In this document: one piece after another, positions 46,867-56,433 of the stretch
Numbering within the stretch: the stretch's first letter is position 1
How the letters are laid out: the number at the start of each line of letters is the position of its first letter
Origin: Bacteroidota bacterium
GTDB lineage: Bacteria; Bacteroidota; Ignavibacteria; UBA10030; UBA8401
Length of the DNA: 64,000 nt
Reading direction: 5' to 3'
Assembly (NCBI GenBank): GCA_035506275.1
Contig: DATJPT010000019.1
Location: 248,001 to 312,000 of the forward strand
Made by a program: the position numbers and the translations under genes
Notes under the pieces: generated by a model
Seen by the model: the letters and a program-made list of their open reading frames with translations, nothing else
What the model was told of the DNA's origin: nothing
Databases searched by the model: none

Positions 46867-48252
46867 ATGGAACAGTCCTCAATCCAGCAGACCGAAAAAT
46901 CTGCGGTGGCCCGTTCGTCCATCGCCGGAGCGTTGGTCATTACCGGCCTGAAAATTACCGTCGGCGTGTGGACTGGAAGTTTGGGAATTTTGTCGGAAGC
47001 AGCCCATTCGGGACTCGACCTGCTTGCGGCCATTGTCACTTTTTTTGCGGTGAAATTTTCAGCTCGGCCGGCCGATAAGACGCATCTCTACGGCCATGGC
47101 AAGATCGAAAGCTTCTCCGCCCTCATCGAAACGGTTCTCCTGTTGATCACCTGCCTGTTGATCATCGATGAGGCGGTCAAGCGATTGCTCTACCGCACGG
47201 TCGAAATTGAAGTGAACTTTTGGAGTTTCTTCGTCATCATCCTGTCGATCGCGGTGGATGTCTCGAGGTCGCGGGCGTTGCGCAAAGTTGCAGTGAAGTA
47301 CAAAAGTCAGGCGCTTGAGGCGGACGCACTTCATTTCGGAACCGATGTTTGGAGTTCGGGAGTTGTGCTGTTCGGGCTTGTTCTGACATTTTTGAAAATT
47401 CCCGTTGCCGACTCTATCGCCGCATTGATCGTCGCGATCATCGTTATCGGAGTTTCCTTTTCACTCGGCAAAAGGACGGTGGACGAGCTTCTCGACCGCG
47501 CGCCGGCAGGCATCGAAGAAAAAGTGAAACATGCCGCCGAAGGGCTGGCGGGAGTGCAGAGTGTCGGGAATGTCCGGGTCCGGAATTCCGGCCCGCAGAC
47601 CTTTGTCGATTTAACGCTGCACCTTAAGCGGACGATGCCGTTCGAAGCGGCCAACACGCTTGTCCACGTCGTCGAAAAAGAGATTCAGAGCATACTGCCG
47701 AATGCCGACATCGTTATCCACCCCGAGCCGACAGAGACATCCGACGAGACGATCGTCGACAAGGTCAAACTCCTTCTGTCGAAGAAAGGCCTCAGTACGC
47801 ACGACGTTCAGGCATTTCAGGTGGACGGGAGATACCAGGTCGAGTTCCACCTCGAATTCGGACAGCAGCACGAATTTGTGCGCGTTCATTCGATCGTCGA
47901 TGAAGCGGAATCGCTGGTGAAGAACGAGATTCCGAATGTTGCCTCGGTGATCGTTCATATTGAAGATTCCCGGGAAAGAGTCTTCGAATCGACCGACGTT
48001 ACTCGGGCTTCGAAAGAACTTATCGAAAGAATTATGGAGCTGGGGCGGGCCCAGCAGGGAGTCCAGGAGTGCAGCATTCTTTCGGTGCTGGACGTCCGGG
48101 GGAAATACCGTGTGGCGATGAAATGCATCGTCGACAAACGGCTCTCGCTCGAGGATGTGCATATGATTTCCACCGCACTTGAGAACAAGATCATGGTGGA
48201 ATTTCCCCTGATTCAGGAGACGAACATCCATGCCGAGCCGTCCGTAGAGTAA
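46867..48252 (+). CDS. Cation diffusion facilitator transporter with three C-terminal domains
   Basis: The 461-residue protein has a six-helix CDF membrane domain (about 1-205) with the HxxxD metal sites SEAAHSGLDLL and DALHFGTDVWSS. It exports divalent metals such as Zn, Fe or Mn by proton exchange. After it come three successive cytoplasmic alpha-beta domains (about 215-292, 297-371 and 377-459), each ending in a similar strand (ADIVIHPEP, ASVIVHIED, TNIHAEP). Usual CDF proteins have one such domain, so this one has two extra copies. It starts seven bases after the aldolase terminator's T-run. Confidence 0.9.
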   Translation: MEQSSIQQTEKSAVARSSIAGALVITGLKITVGVWTGSLGILSEAAHSGLDLLAAIVTFFAVKFSARPADKTHLYGHGKIESFSALIETVLLLITCLLIIDEAVKRLLYRTVEIEVNFWSFFVIILSIAVDVSRSRALRKVAVKYKSQALEADALHFGTDVWSSGVVLFGLVLTFLKIPVADSIAALIVAIIVIGVSFSLGKRTVDELLDRAPAGIEEKVKHAAEGLAGVQSVGNVRVRNSGPQTFVDLTLHLKRTMPFEAANTLVHVVEKEIQSILPNADIVIHPEPTETSDETIVDKVKLLLSKKGLSTHDVQAFQVDGRYQVEFHLEFGQQHEFVRVHSIVDEAESLVKNEIPNVASVIVHIEDSRERVFESTDVTRASKELIERIMELGRAQQGVQECSILSVLDVRGKYRVAMKCIVDKRLSLEDVHMISTALENKIMVEFPLIQETNIHAEPSVE

Positions 48253-48285
48253 ACCCGAAATTCATAGAAAGATGAAATCAATCCG

Positions 48286-48990
48286 TTGGACCAAAAAACA
48301 TCACGACATCCTTTGAAGTGCGTCATCTTCGATATGGACGGCACGTTAACACAGACGAACCTGTTGATCTTTGAATCATTCAACCATATCGCCGAAGAAT
48401 ACCTGAAGAAACGCCTGACTCCGCCGGAGATCATTTCGTTGTTCGGCCCCCCCGAGGAAGAAGCGATCCAGAAGATCATCGGCACGGGAAACCTCGCGAT
48501 TGCCATGGAAAAGTACTACAGGTTTTATCAGGAACGGCACAACGAGCTTGCCTCGCTTTACCCCGGAATTCGGGAAATTCTTGAGATCCTCAGGATGAAG
48601 AAAGTTGCCATAGCCCTTTTTACGGGCAAGGGGAGACGCACAACCGATATCACCATGCAAAAACTCGGCATCGAGCAGTTCTTTGACCTCACTGTCACCG
48701 GCGACGACGTTGACCATTTTAAGCCGTCCGGAGACGGAATCAGGAAAATATTGCGGAAGTGTTCGCTGCAGCCGGACGAGGCGGTGATGGTCGGCGACGC
48801 CGTTGCCGATATTAAAGCCGCCCACGAATGCGGGGTGCCCGTTGCCGCTGTTGTATGGGACTCATACGGCAAAGAGTCGGTGATGAAGGAAACGACCGAT
48901 TTTCTTTTCCACAGCGTGGACGAATTGCGCTCCTGGCTGGAGCAGAGAATCGATCACAATGAGCGGTCAGCAATCAACGATGAACAATGA
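48286..48990 (+). CDS. HAD-superfamily phosphatase (phosphoglycolate phosphatase-like)
   Basis: The 234-residue protein has VIFDMDGTLTQTN (nucleophile Asp), a helical cap, LFTGKGRRTTD, HFKPSGDGI with the Lys, and MVGDAVADIKAA. It is a subfamily IA phosphatase, similar to Gph or pyrophosphatase PpaX, of unknown substrate. The likely start is TTG 48286, as no in-frame ATG precedes the motif. Its last codons (ERSAINDEQ) are encoded by sequence resembling the dispersed CAATGAAC-type repeat at 48971-48992. Confidence 0.85.
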   Translation: MDQKTSRHPLKCVIFDMDGTLTQTNLLIFESFNHIAEEYLKKRLTPPEIISLFGPPEEEAIQKIIGTGNLAIAMEKYYRFYQERHNELASLYPGIREILEILRMKKVAIALFTGKGRRTTDITMQKLGIEQFFDLTVTGDDVDHFKPSGDGIRKILRKCSLQPDEAVMVGDAVADIKAAHECGVPVAAVVWDSYGKESVMKETTDFLFHSVDELRSWLEQRIDHNERSAINDEQ

Positions 48991-48992
48991 AC
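48971..48992. repeat. Dispersed repeat-like unit at the HAD gene 3' end
   Basis: CAATCAACGATGAACAATGA and the next two bases are the inverted form of the GTTCATTGTTC/GTTGATTG repeat seen at 14527-14558. It supplies the last codons and stop of the HAD gene. Confidence 0.45.
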
Positions 48993-49027
48993 ACGAAACT
49001 TCAGCAGCAAAAGCGAGAGTGTAATTT

Positions 49028-50059
49028 ATGATGCAGAACGGCGCACCGCACACCACGAGCGTTCGGAGTCCTTTGAGAACCGGAGTTGTCGGCATCGGGC
49101 ATCTCGGGTCCCTGCACGCCAAAATGTATTCCGAAATTCCGGGCGCGGAGTTCGTCGGGGCATTCGATACCGATAAAGCAAAATGTGATTCCGCCGTTTC
49201 TCAATTCCGGGGTGCGAGGTCGTTTTCAAGCTTCGATGAGCTGCTGGCGAACGCAGAAGCAGTGAGCGTCGCGACGGTGACCTCCCAGCACTATGAAGTT
49301 GCCAAACGGGCGTTGAATGCCGGCGTCCACGTGCTGATCGAAAAACCGATCACTCAAACGGTGGCGGAGGCGGAAGAATTGATTGCCCTTGCAGCGGCGA
49401 AGGGGTGCATCATTCAGGTCGGTCACATTGAACGATTCAACCCGGCTATTCTTGCCCTTGAGTCGTACGACCTGAAGCCGATGTTTATCGAATCGCATCG
49501 CCTGGCGCAGTTCAACCCGCGCGGCACCGATGTCGCGGTCGTGCTCGATCTGATGATCCACGACATCGACGTGATCCTGAGCCTCGTCCGCTCGCCGGTT
49601 GCCCGGATCGATGCTAACGGCGTCGCGGTCGTCTCCGATTCTGTCGACATTGCGAACGCGCGGCTCCAGTTTGAGAACGGATGCGTTGCCAATGTGACCG
49701 CCAGCCGGATCTCGCAGAATAAAATGCGCAAGATGAGAATGTTCCAGCAAAATGGGTACATCTCCATCGATTTTCTCCAGGGACTTGCGGAAGTGTTCCG
49801 TCTTGTTGATGACGGAGCGGGCCGGGGACAGACGACGATGTTGCTGGGCCAGATCGGCGAGGGAAAGAAGAAACGAAATATTGTTTACGAACAGCCGGAA
49901 GTGAAAGACGTCAACGCGCTGAAGTACGAGCTGGAATCGTTCGTCGCCTCCGTCAGGGAAAAAAAGGAACCTGTGGTCTCCGGTATCGACGGAAAACTGG
50001 CCCTCGAGGTGGCCCAAAGAATTTTGAATTCTATTCAAGTGCAGAAGTTCAACGTCTGA
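49028..50059 (+). CDS. Gfo/Idh/MocA-family oxidoreductase
   Basis: The 343-residue protein has an N-terminal Rossmann domain (GVVGIGHLGSLHAKMY), the family motif HVLIEKPITQTVAEAEEL with the catalytic Lys-Pro pair, and GHIERFNPA. It is a NAD(P)-dependent sugar-type dehydrogenase. Proteins of this size include UDP-GlcNAc 3-dehydrogenase (GnnA) of lipid A synthesis, but no gnnB or lpx gene is adjacent, so I leave the substrate open. The cca gene follows after seven bases. Confidence 0.88.
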   Translation: MMQNGAPHTTSVRSPLRTGVVGIGHLGSLHAKMYSEIPGAEFVGAFDTDKAKCDSAVSQFRGARSFSSFDELLANAEAVSVATVTSQHYEVAKRALNAGVHVLIEKPITQTVAEAEELIALAAAKGCIIQVGHIERFNPAILALESYDLKPMFIESHRLAQFNPRGTDVAVVLDLMIHDIDVILSLVRSPVARIDANGVAVVSDSVDIANARLQFENGCVANVTASRISQNKMRKMRMFQQNGYISIDFLQGLAEVFRLVDDGAGRGQTTMLLGQIGEGKKKRNIVYEQPEVKDVNALKYELESFVASVREKKEPVVSGIDGKLALEVAQRILNSIQVQKFNV

Positions 50060-50066
50060 TGCTCAG

Positions 50067-51491
50067 ATGACCGGAAAGAAACAACATATTGAAATTCGGT
50101 CGAGGGAGCTTCAATCGATCGGGAAGCTCGCCGATGGGCTGGGCGTTGAGGTGTACGTTGTTGGTGGCTACGTTCGCGACAAATTGCTCGGTAAAGAAGT
50201 GCAGGACGTTGACGTTCTCGTGGTTGGCGACGGGATCGAGTTCGCTAAACGCACGGCGGAGGAATTCGGAAAACAGAGCGTGGCGACGTACGAGAATTTC
50301 GGTACCGCGATGCTGAAGACGGGGGCTCTGAAAATTGAATTTGTCGGCGCCCGCAAGGAAAGCTACTCGAGAGATACCCGCAACCCCTCCGTGGAGCCAG
50401 GTTCGCTCCAGGACGACCTCGCGCGGAGGGATTTTACCGTTAATGCGCTCGCCGCCTCGTTAAATTCTGCGACCTTGGGGGAGGTCACCGACCCGTTTGA
50501 CGGACAGGCAGATCTTGAAGCGAGAATTCTCCGGACGCCCCTCGATCCGTCGAGAACTTTTACGGATGACCCGCTCCGGATCATGCGCGCGGTGAGGTTT
50601 GCATCCCAGCTCGGTTTTTCCCTCGAGAAGGAAACGCTCGAAGCGATCGCGTCGATGAAGGATCGGCTTAATATCATAGCACAGGAACGGATCACGGATG
50701 AGTTCATGAAGATCCTCTCCAGCCCGAAGCCGTCTGTCGGCCTGCGGCTGATGTTCGACACCGGCGTGATGAACATCGTGTTTCCCGAGGTCGCGGAACT
50801 CTCCGGAGTCGACCAGCGGGATGACCATCACCACAAAGATGTGTTCCTGCACACGTGCGTTGTAGTCGACAACATCGCGGCGATGACGGACAATCTCTAT
50901 CTCCGTTTCACTGCGCTCGTGCACGACATCGCCAAGCCGAGGACAAAACAGTTTCGCGAAGGGATCGGGTGGACGTTCTACGGGCACGAAGAGGTCGGAG
51001 CAAGGATGGTGAAGCATATTTTCAGGAAGCTGAAGCTTCCGTTCGACAAGATTTCGTACGTGGAAAAGCTGGTGAGGCTTCATCTCCGTCCGATGGCGCT
51101 TGTCGACGAAGACGTGACCGACTCCGCCGTTCGCCGCCTTCTCTTCGATGCGGGAGAATTGATCGACGACCTGATGGTTCTTTGCAGAGCCGACATCACT
51201 TCAAAAAATCCGAAGCTCGTCAGGGAGTACACGGCAAACTACGACCTCGTTTACGGAAAGATGAAGGAGGTGGAGGAAAAGGACCGTCTGCGGGCGTTTC
51301 AGCCGCCGGTTCGCGGCGATGAGATCATGCGGGTGTGTGGTTTGGAGCCGGGTGAATTGGTCGGCATCCTGAAGTCCAAGATTGAAAACGCCATCCTCGA
51401 CGGCGTCATTCCCAACGAGCATGATGCCGCGCTTCATCATCTTCTCTCTATTAAAGACGAGGTCATCCGGGAATATCAGCGCATTCCTTAA
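50067..51491 (+). CDS. cca: CCA-adding tRNA nucleotidyltransferase with HD domain
   Basis: The 474-residue protein has the nucleotidyltransferase head VYVVGGYVRDKLLG with DVDVLV (metal-binding aspartates), ARRDFTVNALA, the class II body FTDDPLRIMRAVRFASQLG, and an HD domain (FLHTCVVVDNI, VHDIAKPRTKQF). It adds or repairs the 3' CCA of tRNA. A poly(A) polymerase I identity is possible but less likely because of the HD domain. It lies in the transcript after the oxidoreductase. Confidence 0.92.
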   Translation: MTGKKQHIEIRSRELQSIGKLADGLGVEVYVVGGYVRDKLLGKEVQDVDVLVVGDGIEFAKRTAEEFGKQSVATYENFGTAMLKTGALKIEFVGARKESYSRDTRNPSVEPGSLQDDLARRDFTVNALAASLNSATLGEVTDPFDGQADLEARILRTPLDPSRTFTDDPLRIMRAVRFASQLGFSLEKETLEAIASMKDRLNIIAQERITDEFMKILSSPKPSVGLRLMFDTGVMNIVFPEVAELSGVDQRDDHHHKDVFLHTCVVVDNIAAMTDNLYLRFTALVHDIAKPRTKQFREGIGWTFYGHEEVGARMVKHIFRKLKLPFDKISYVEKLVRLHLRPMALVDEDVTDSAVRRLLFDAGELIDDLMVLCRADITSKNPKLVREYTANYDLVYGKMKEVEEKDRLRAFQPPVRGDEIMRVCGLEPGELVGILKSKIENAILDGVIPNEHDAALHHLLSIKDEVIREYQRIP

Positions 51492-51531
51492 AAATCCACC
51501 ATTTTCCTGCGGCGGCGCGTCCAGGGGAGAC

Positions 51532-51560
51532 ATGATTCTCTTCTTCAAAATTGTTATATT
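51532..51560 (+). promoter_or_regulatory. Promoter candidate for the TolC-MacAB-like operon
   Basis: ATGATT (51532-51537), a 17-base spacer and TATATT (51555-51560). The -35 box is weak. Transcription near 51567 would leave a leader of about 94 bases before the TolC-like ATG. Confidence 0.4.
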
Positions 51561-51660
51561 GTCTCAAAGAAATTCACGATGCTATGAAACTTTCAGTGAA
51601 ACCGTGCGTCTACTAACAGGTAACGCATAATGGTTCATGGATAACCTTGGAGAGAGATGT

Positions 51661-52995
51661 ATGAAACAGCTGTTTGGGTCTATTTTTGTTCTATTTTTTC
51701 TGGCGTCAAGTGTTTTTGGTCAAGCGGCTCCCGTTCAGAAACTCACCTTGCAAAAAGCTATTGACTTTGCGCTCAATAAGAATGTGACTGTAGCACAGGC
51801 ACAGAACAACGTCGCCGCCGCACAAAGCGGCGTATTGGCCGGATACGGCGGGTATCTTCCGAGTCTTACTGCTTCAGGGTATTGGAATCGAGAGCAGACG
51901 ACAGAAGCCTTTTTTTCGGGGGTCACGTTTGTCCATCCAACGACAACCACGAACTACTTTAATGCTTCCGTAAGCTCGAATTGGACGATTTTTAACGGCT
52001 TTGCGCGCGAGGCGAGTTTGAAGAAAGCGATCGCAGGAGAGGAGTCGACCAATAACATTTTTACGAGAACGAAGCAGCAAATTGTGAATTCGGTGCAGGC
52101 CGATTACCTGACGGTGTTGAGGAATGAACAACTCGTCAAAGTAAGCGAGGAAAATTTAAAGAGGGACCAGAAGCAGCTCGACCAGATCACCGAGTCGCAC
52201 AAAGTGGGGGCTCTTGCGATCGCAGATGTGTACAATGAGCAATCGGTTGTTGCAGCCGACGAATTGAGCCTTATTCAAGCTCAAAATACCTATGACGAAT
52301 CAAAAGCGGACCTTATCGCACTCATTGGGCTGGATGCCTCTGTTGACTTCCCGGTTGCTGACGAATCGATTTCTCCGGACATCAGCCAAACGGACCTTGA
52401 TTCCACCCAATATTCATACCAGAACATGGATCAGTTCCGAAAGACGGCAATGGCATATCGCCCCGACTATCAAAGTGCCTTGGCATTGGTGAGAAGCGCG
52501 CAAGCCGACGAAACATCTGCGTCCAGCCGATATTATCCCGGCGTGACTGCCAGCGCTTCCTATGCGCTCAATAATACAGAGATCTCCAATTTAACCGATA
52601 ACAAAGGACTCAGTTGGGGACTCAACCTTTCGTGGTCGCTCTTTGACAATTTTGCTACCAATCAAACCGTCCAGACCGCCGCGGTTGAAAAAATGAATGC
52701 TGACCTAAATGTCCTTCAAACCGAACGGAACGTTAGCGTTGACGTGAAAAAAGCCCTGCTAAACCTCGAGTCTGGCCGCAAGCAATACACTGCGAGCATC
52801 AAGAGTCTTCAATCGGCAACGCAGAATCAAAAAGTTGCGGAAGAACGCTATAATCTTGGGGCGGGAACGCTTGTCGACCTGTTGACGGCCGACGCCGGCC
52901 TTGTGAATGCCGAAGCGGGCAAAATAAACGCGGCCTTCAATTACATCATGTCAAAAATGAATTTGGACCTCGCCATCGGCAGAATTTCGTACTGA
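51661..52995 (+). CDS. TolC-family outer-membrane efflux protein
   Basis: The 444-residue protein has a signal peptide (LFGSIFVLFFLASSVFGQ) and the TolC repeat pattern: LTLQKAIDFALNKNVTVAQAQ, long amphipathic helices, and two strand regions rich in Asn, Ser and Thr (GYWNREQTTEAFFSG; ASASYALNNTEISN). It should form the trimeric outer-membrane channel of the following export system. GGAGAG at 51649-51654 places the start at ATG 51661. It is the first gene of a five-gene operon. Confidence 0.92.
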   Translation: MKQLFGSIFVLFFLASSVFGQAAPVQKLTLQKAIDFALNKNVTVAQAQNNVAAAQSGVLAGYGGYLPSLTASGYWNREQTTEAFFSGVTFVHPTTTTNYFNASVSSNWTIFNGFAREASLKKAIAGEESTNNIFTRTKQQIVNSVQADYLTVLRNEQLVKVSEENLKRDQKQLDQITESHKVGALAIADVYNEQSVVAADELSLIQAQNTYDESKADLIALIGLDASVDFPVADESISPDISQTDLDSTQYSYQNMDQFRKTAMAYRPDYQSALALVRSAQADETSASSRYYPGVTASASYALNNTEISNLTDNKGLSWGLNLSWSLFDNFATNQTVQTAAVEKMNADLNVLQTERNVSVDVKKALLNLESGRKQYTASIKSLQSATQNQKVAEERYNLGAGTLVDLLTADAGLVNAEAGKINAAFNYIMSKMNLDLAIGRISY

Positions 52996-53037
52996 CAAAA
53001 GCTGATGGACGACATTATTCTTAAGGAGCATCACACC

Positions 53038-54360
53038 ATGGCAAATGGAAAAGGGAAAAAATCAAAAAAGAAGATTTTTATTTTTTCGGGTATCGGCGTT
53101 GTCGTTCTCGCGCTCGTGCTGATCGTGCTGCTGGGGAGCAAACGGGAGAACGTCATTAACGTTCAGACCGAAAAAGTCCAGCGGAAGTCGATAACACAGA
53201 TCGTGACCGCGTCGGGAAAGATCCAGCCGGAGACGATGGTGAAAATCAATGCCGAGGTGAGCGGCGAGATCATTACGCTTCCGGTGAAGGATGGCCAGAA
53301 AGTACAGAAGGGCGAACTGCTCGTGCGGATCAACCCGGACGTCTATCAGGCGACCGTCGACGGCGCTGAAGCGGCCCTCGTTGCCGCGAAGTCGTCGCTT
53401 GCACTCAGCCAGGCGAACCTTGAAAAATCGGAGAGCGAATATAAACGGGCACAAGGCCTCTATGAAAAAACCTTGATGTCCGAACAGGACTTCGTCGGTT
53501 CGCGGACGGCATACAAAGTCGCAAAGGCGCAGTGTGAATCCGCTGTCTCCGGTGTTACACAGGCTGACGCATCGTTGAACCAAGCCAAGGAAAATCTCAA
53601 GAAGACCTCGATCTACTCGCCGATCGACGGAACCGTATCACAGTTGTTGTCGGAGCTTGGAGAGCGCGTGAGCGGCAGCAGCTTTACTGAAGGGACGGAG
53701 ATCATGACCGTCTCCGATTTGTCGAGGATGGAAGCGCGCATTAACGTCGGCGAAGATGACGTTGTGTTAATCTCTCTCAACGATACCGCCAGCATCCAGG
53801 TGGATGCCTACCCCGACAGAAAGCTCAAGGGCATCGTCTATGAAATTGCGAACACCGCCACGACCACCGGCGCGGGGACGCAGGACGAAGTGACGAACTT
53901 TCAGGTGAAGATTCGGATTTTGGACAAGGACATCGCTCTCCGGCCGGGTATGTCTATGTCTGCCGATGTTCAGACCGAGACGCGGAACAATGTCCTGGCG
54001 GTGCCGATCCAGAGCGTGACGACGCGAACTCCGAAAGTGAAAGAAGGAGGGAAGGCCGATTCGTCGAAGGCAACGAAGCAAGAGAACGTCAGCACGGACG
54101 TCAAAAACAACTCGGCGGTCAACCTTGACAAACCGATCGAAGTCGTTTTCGTCGTCAATAACGGGAAAGTCAAGCAAGTTCCGGTGAAACGGGGCATCAG
54201 CGATGAAACAACCGTCGAGATCATCAGCGGTTTGACCGAGAGTGACGAGGTTGTGTCGGGAAGCTACAAGGCGATCAACCGTGAACTGGAAGACGGCGCA
54301 ACGATCAAGATCGACAACACGGCGAAGAAGTTTGGAACCGTGAAGAAAGAAGGAACCTAA
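53038..54360 (+). CDS. HlyD/MacA-type periplasmic adaptor of the complete export operon
   Basis: The 440-residue protein has a Lys-rich cytoplasmic tail, one membrane helix (about 13-33), lipoyl halves ([21 protein letters not shown] and [21 protein letters not shown] in outline), a coiled-coil hairpin (about 105-185), beta-barrel and membrane-proximal domains. A Lys/Ser-rich insert of about 40 residues lies near 345-385. It links the TolC-like channel to the MacB-like permeases. The ATG at 53038 has AAGGAG at 53023-53028. Confidence 0.92.
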   Translation: MANGKGKKSKKKIFIFSGIGVVVLALVLIVLLGSKRENVINVQTEKVQRKSITQIVTASGKIQPETMVKINAEVSGEIITLPVKDGQKVQKGELLVRINPDVYQATVDGAEAALVAAKSSLALSQANLEKSESEYKRAQGLYEKTLMSEQDFVGSRTAYKVAKAQCESAVSGVTQADASLNQAKENLKKTSIYSPIDGTVSQLLSELGERVSGSSFTEGTEIMTVSDLSRMEARINVGEDDVVLISLNDTASIQVDAYPDRKLKGIVYEIANTATTTGAGTQDEVTNFQVKIRILDKDIALRPGMSMSADVQTETRNNVLAVPIQSVTTRTPKVKEGGKADSSKATKQENVSTDVKNNSAVNLDKPIEVVFVVNNGKVKQVPVKRGISDETTVEIISGLTESDEVVSGSYKAINRELEDGATIKIDNTAKKFGTVKKEGT

Positions 54361-54380
54361 TACACCGGCAGGAATATTCT

Positions 54381-55088
54381 ATGAACGTCATCAACATCAA
54401 AAACATCAGCAAAACGTACATCATGGGGGAAGAGGCGGTCCATGCCCTTCATGATGTCTCCCTTCAAATCGACAGGGGAGAATACGTTGCGATCATGGGA
54501 CCTTCGGGCTCCGGCAAATCGACGCTGATGAATATTCTCGGCTGCCTGGATACGCCGTCGACGGGATTGTACGAATTCAACGGCGTGAACGTCAGCGAGA
54601 TGAACGACAATGAGCTTGCCAAAATCCGCAACAAGGAAATCGGTTTTGTGTTTCAGACGTTCAACCTTATTCCGCGCTCGGATGCGCTCCACAACGTCGA
54701 GCTCCCCCTGATTTACGGCGGAGTGAACGCTCATGAACGCAAGCGCCTGGCTGCCGAATCGCTCACGCATGTCCGTCTGGCGGACAGAATGCATCACCGT
54801 CCCAACGAACTGTCCGGCGGACAGAGGCAGCGCGTTGCCATCGCCCGGGCGCTCGTGACGAAGCCGTCGATCATCCTTGCCGACGAACCGACCGGAAACC
54901 TGGATACGAAGACCGGCGACGAGATCATGGCGCTGCTCGAAGAGCTCAATCACAACGGCAACACGATCATTCTCGTGACGCATGAAGAGTATATTGCCGA
55001 GCATGCGAACCGGATCATCAGGATCCGCGACGGAAGAGTTGAACGCGACGAGGCAGTCCAGAAGCGCGTTGTCCCGGCTCTGGCATGA
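54381..55088 (+). CDS. MacB/LolD-type ABC transporter ATPase
   Basis: The 235-residue ATPase has Walker [11 protein letters not shown], the Q-loop [11 protein letters not shown], signature [15 protein letters not shown], Walker [13 protein letters not shown] and an H-loop His in VTHEEY. It powers the two permeases that follow. Since the earlier adaptor-permease set (3.8-7.4 kb) has no ATPase, this subunit could serve both; this is inference only. Confidence 0.95.
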   Translation: MNVINIKNISKTYIMGEEAVHALHDVSLQIDRGEYVAIMGPSGSGKSTLMNILGCLDTPSTGLYEFNGVNVSEMNDNELAKIRNKEIGFVFQTFNLIPRSDALHNVELPLIYGGVNAHERKRLAAESLTHVRLADRMHHRPNELSGGQRQRVAIARALVTKPSIILADEPTGNLDTKTGDEIMALLEELNHNGNTIILVTHEEYIAEHANRIIRIRDGRVERDEAVQKRVVPALA

Positions 55089-55157
55089 CGGAGACCGTTG
55101 GATCGTTGATTCCCTCCGCGGCGGCGTTTCACTAAGGTATCATACAAGAGGTGGTGC

Positions 55158-56396
55158 ATGGGCATGAGGATCGCTGACTTTGCGTACGAATTGAAGGAAG
55201 GGCTGGCGATTTCTTTTCAGGCAATTCGTGCGAACAAGATGCGTTCTGTACTGACAACGCTCGGGATCGTGATCGGCATCGTGTCGGTGACGCTGATGGG
55301 CACAGCCATTGAAGGACTGAGCCGCGGATTTCACGACAGCATTTCCAAGATCGGCGCGGATGTTCTGTATGTGCAAAAGTGGCCCTGGTTCGGCGGCGAT
55401 GAATGGTGGAAATACAGAAACCGGAAAGATGTGAAGTATACGCAGTATGAAGCCGTCGAACGCCATGCCACGCTGATCAAAGCCGTCACGCCGATCTGCT
55501 GGACCCAGGGGGTCGTGAAGTACAAGAACCAGAGTTCTGACGGGGTGCTGACGCTGGGAGCAAACGCTCAATACCTCGAGACCTCGGGCATCAATATGGA
55601 CCTGGGAAGATTTTTTAGTCAGGCGGAAGCAGAAGGAGGAAGGCCGGTCGCCGTGATCGGGTCGGAAGTTGCCGACAATCTTTTTCCCAACGAGACACCG
55701 CTGGGCAAAACGATCAGGATCGGCACTGCGGCCTTTCGCGTGATCGGCGTCGTTGAGAAGCAGGGGAGTTTTTTGGGGGTTGAAAGCCTCGACGACCGGA
55801 TCGTGATCCCAATCCAGGCATTCTTCAGAAAGTTCGGTGCGAATCGCGGCATCCAGATCAACGTGAAGGCCGCGGATATCAACAATCTCGACGACACAAA
55901 AGAGGAATTGCGCGGCATTCTCCGGAAAGCCCGCCACGTGTCGCCGAAAGCGGAGGATGATTTTGCCATCAACCAGCAGGAGATGTTTGTCCAAACCTTC
56001 AACGCGATCGGCGTGGTCGTTGCAGGGATCGGACTCTTCATCACAGCTCTCTCGCTTTTTGTCGGAGCTATCGGCATCATGAACATTATGTTCGTCTCCG
56101 TCACCGAGCGGACAAAGGAGATCGGCATCCGCAAAGCGATCGGCGCGCGGCGCGCCACGATCCTTCTCCAGTTTCTGATCGAATCGGCATCGCTCTCCCT
56201 GATCGGGGGGATCATCGGCATCATTATTTCATACCCGCTCAGTCTTCTTGTCAATCAAATTATGCCGACGTCGATGCCGATCAGCGTCGTGGCAGTCGCG
56301 ATCCTTATTTCGATCATCGTCGGCGTTGTCTCGGGATTCCTGCCGGCCAACAGGGCGTCGAAGCTGGATCCGGTGGAAGCGCTGAGATACGAGTAA
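55158..56396 (+). CDS. MacB-type ABC transporter permease
   Basis: The 412-residue protein has a first helix with [19 protein letters not shown], a periplasmic MacB_PCD domain (about 60-280) and three C-terminal helices with [25 protein letters not shown] (outline), ending [17 protein letters not shown]. It forms half of the export pump. It starts 69 bases after the ATPase gene. Confidence 0.93.
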   Translation: MGMRIADFAYELKEGLAISFQAIRANKMRSVLTTLGIVIGIVSVTLMGTAIEGLSRGFHDSISKIGADVLYVQKWPWFGGDEWWKYRNRKDVKYTQYEAVERHATLIKAVTPICWTQGVVKYKNQSSDGVLTLGANAQYLETSGINMDLGRFFSQAEAEGGRPVAVIGSEVADNLFPNETPLGKTIRIGTAAFRVIGVVEKQGSFLGVESLDDRIVIPIQAFFRKFGANRGIQINVKAADINNLDDTKEELRGILRKARHVSPKAEDDFAINQQEMFVQTFNAIGVVVAGIGLFITALSLFVGAIGIMNIMFVSVTERTKEIGIRKAIGARRATILLQFLIESASLSLIGGIIGIIISYPLSLLVNQIMPTSMPISVVAVAILISIIVGVVSGFLPANRASKLDPVEALRYE

Positions 56397-56433
56397 AGAA
56401 CCAAGAACTCTTCTCCTTGTCGAGTTGTGAGAT

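Noticed and set aside
49028-50059. Assignment as GnnA of lipid A synthesis
   Set aside because: Size and family fit, but no gnnB or lpx gene is adjacent and the family is broad.
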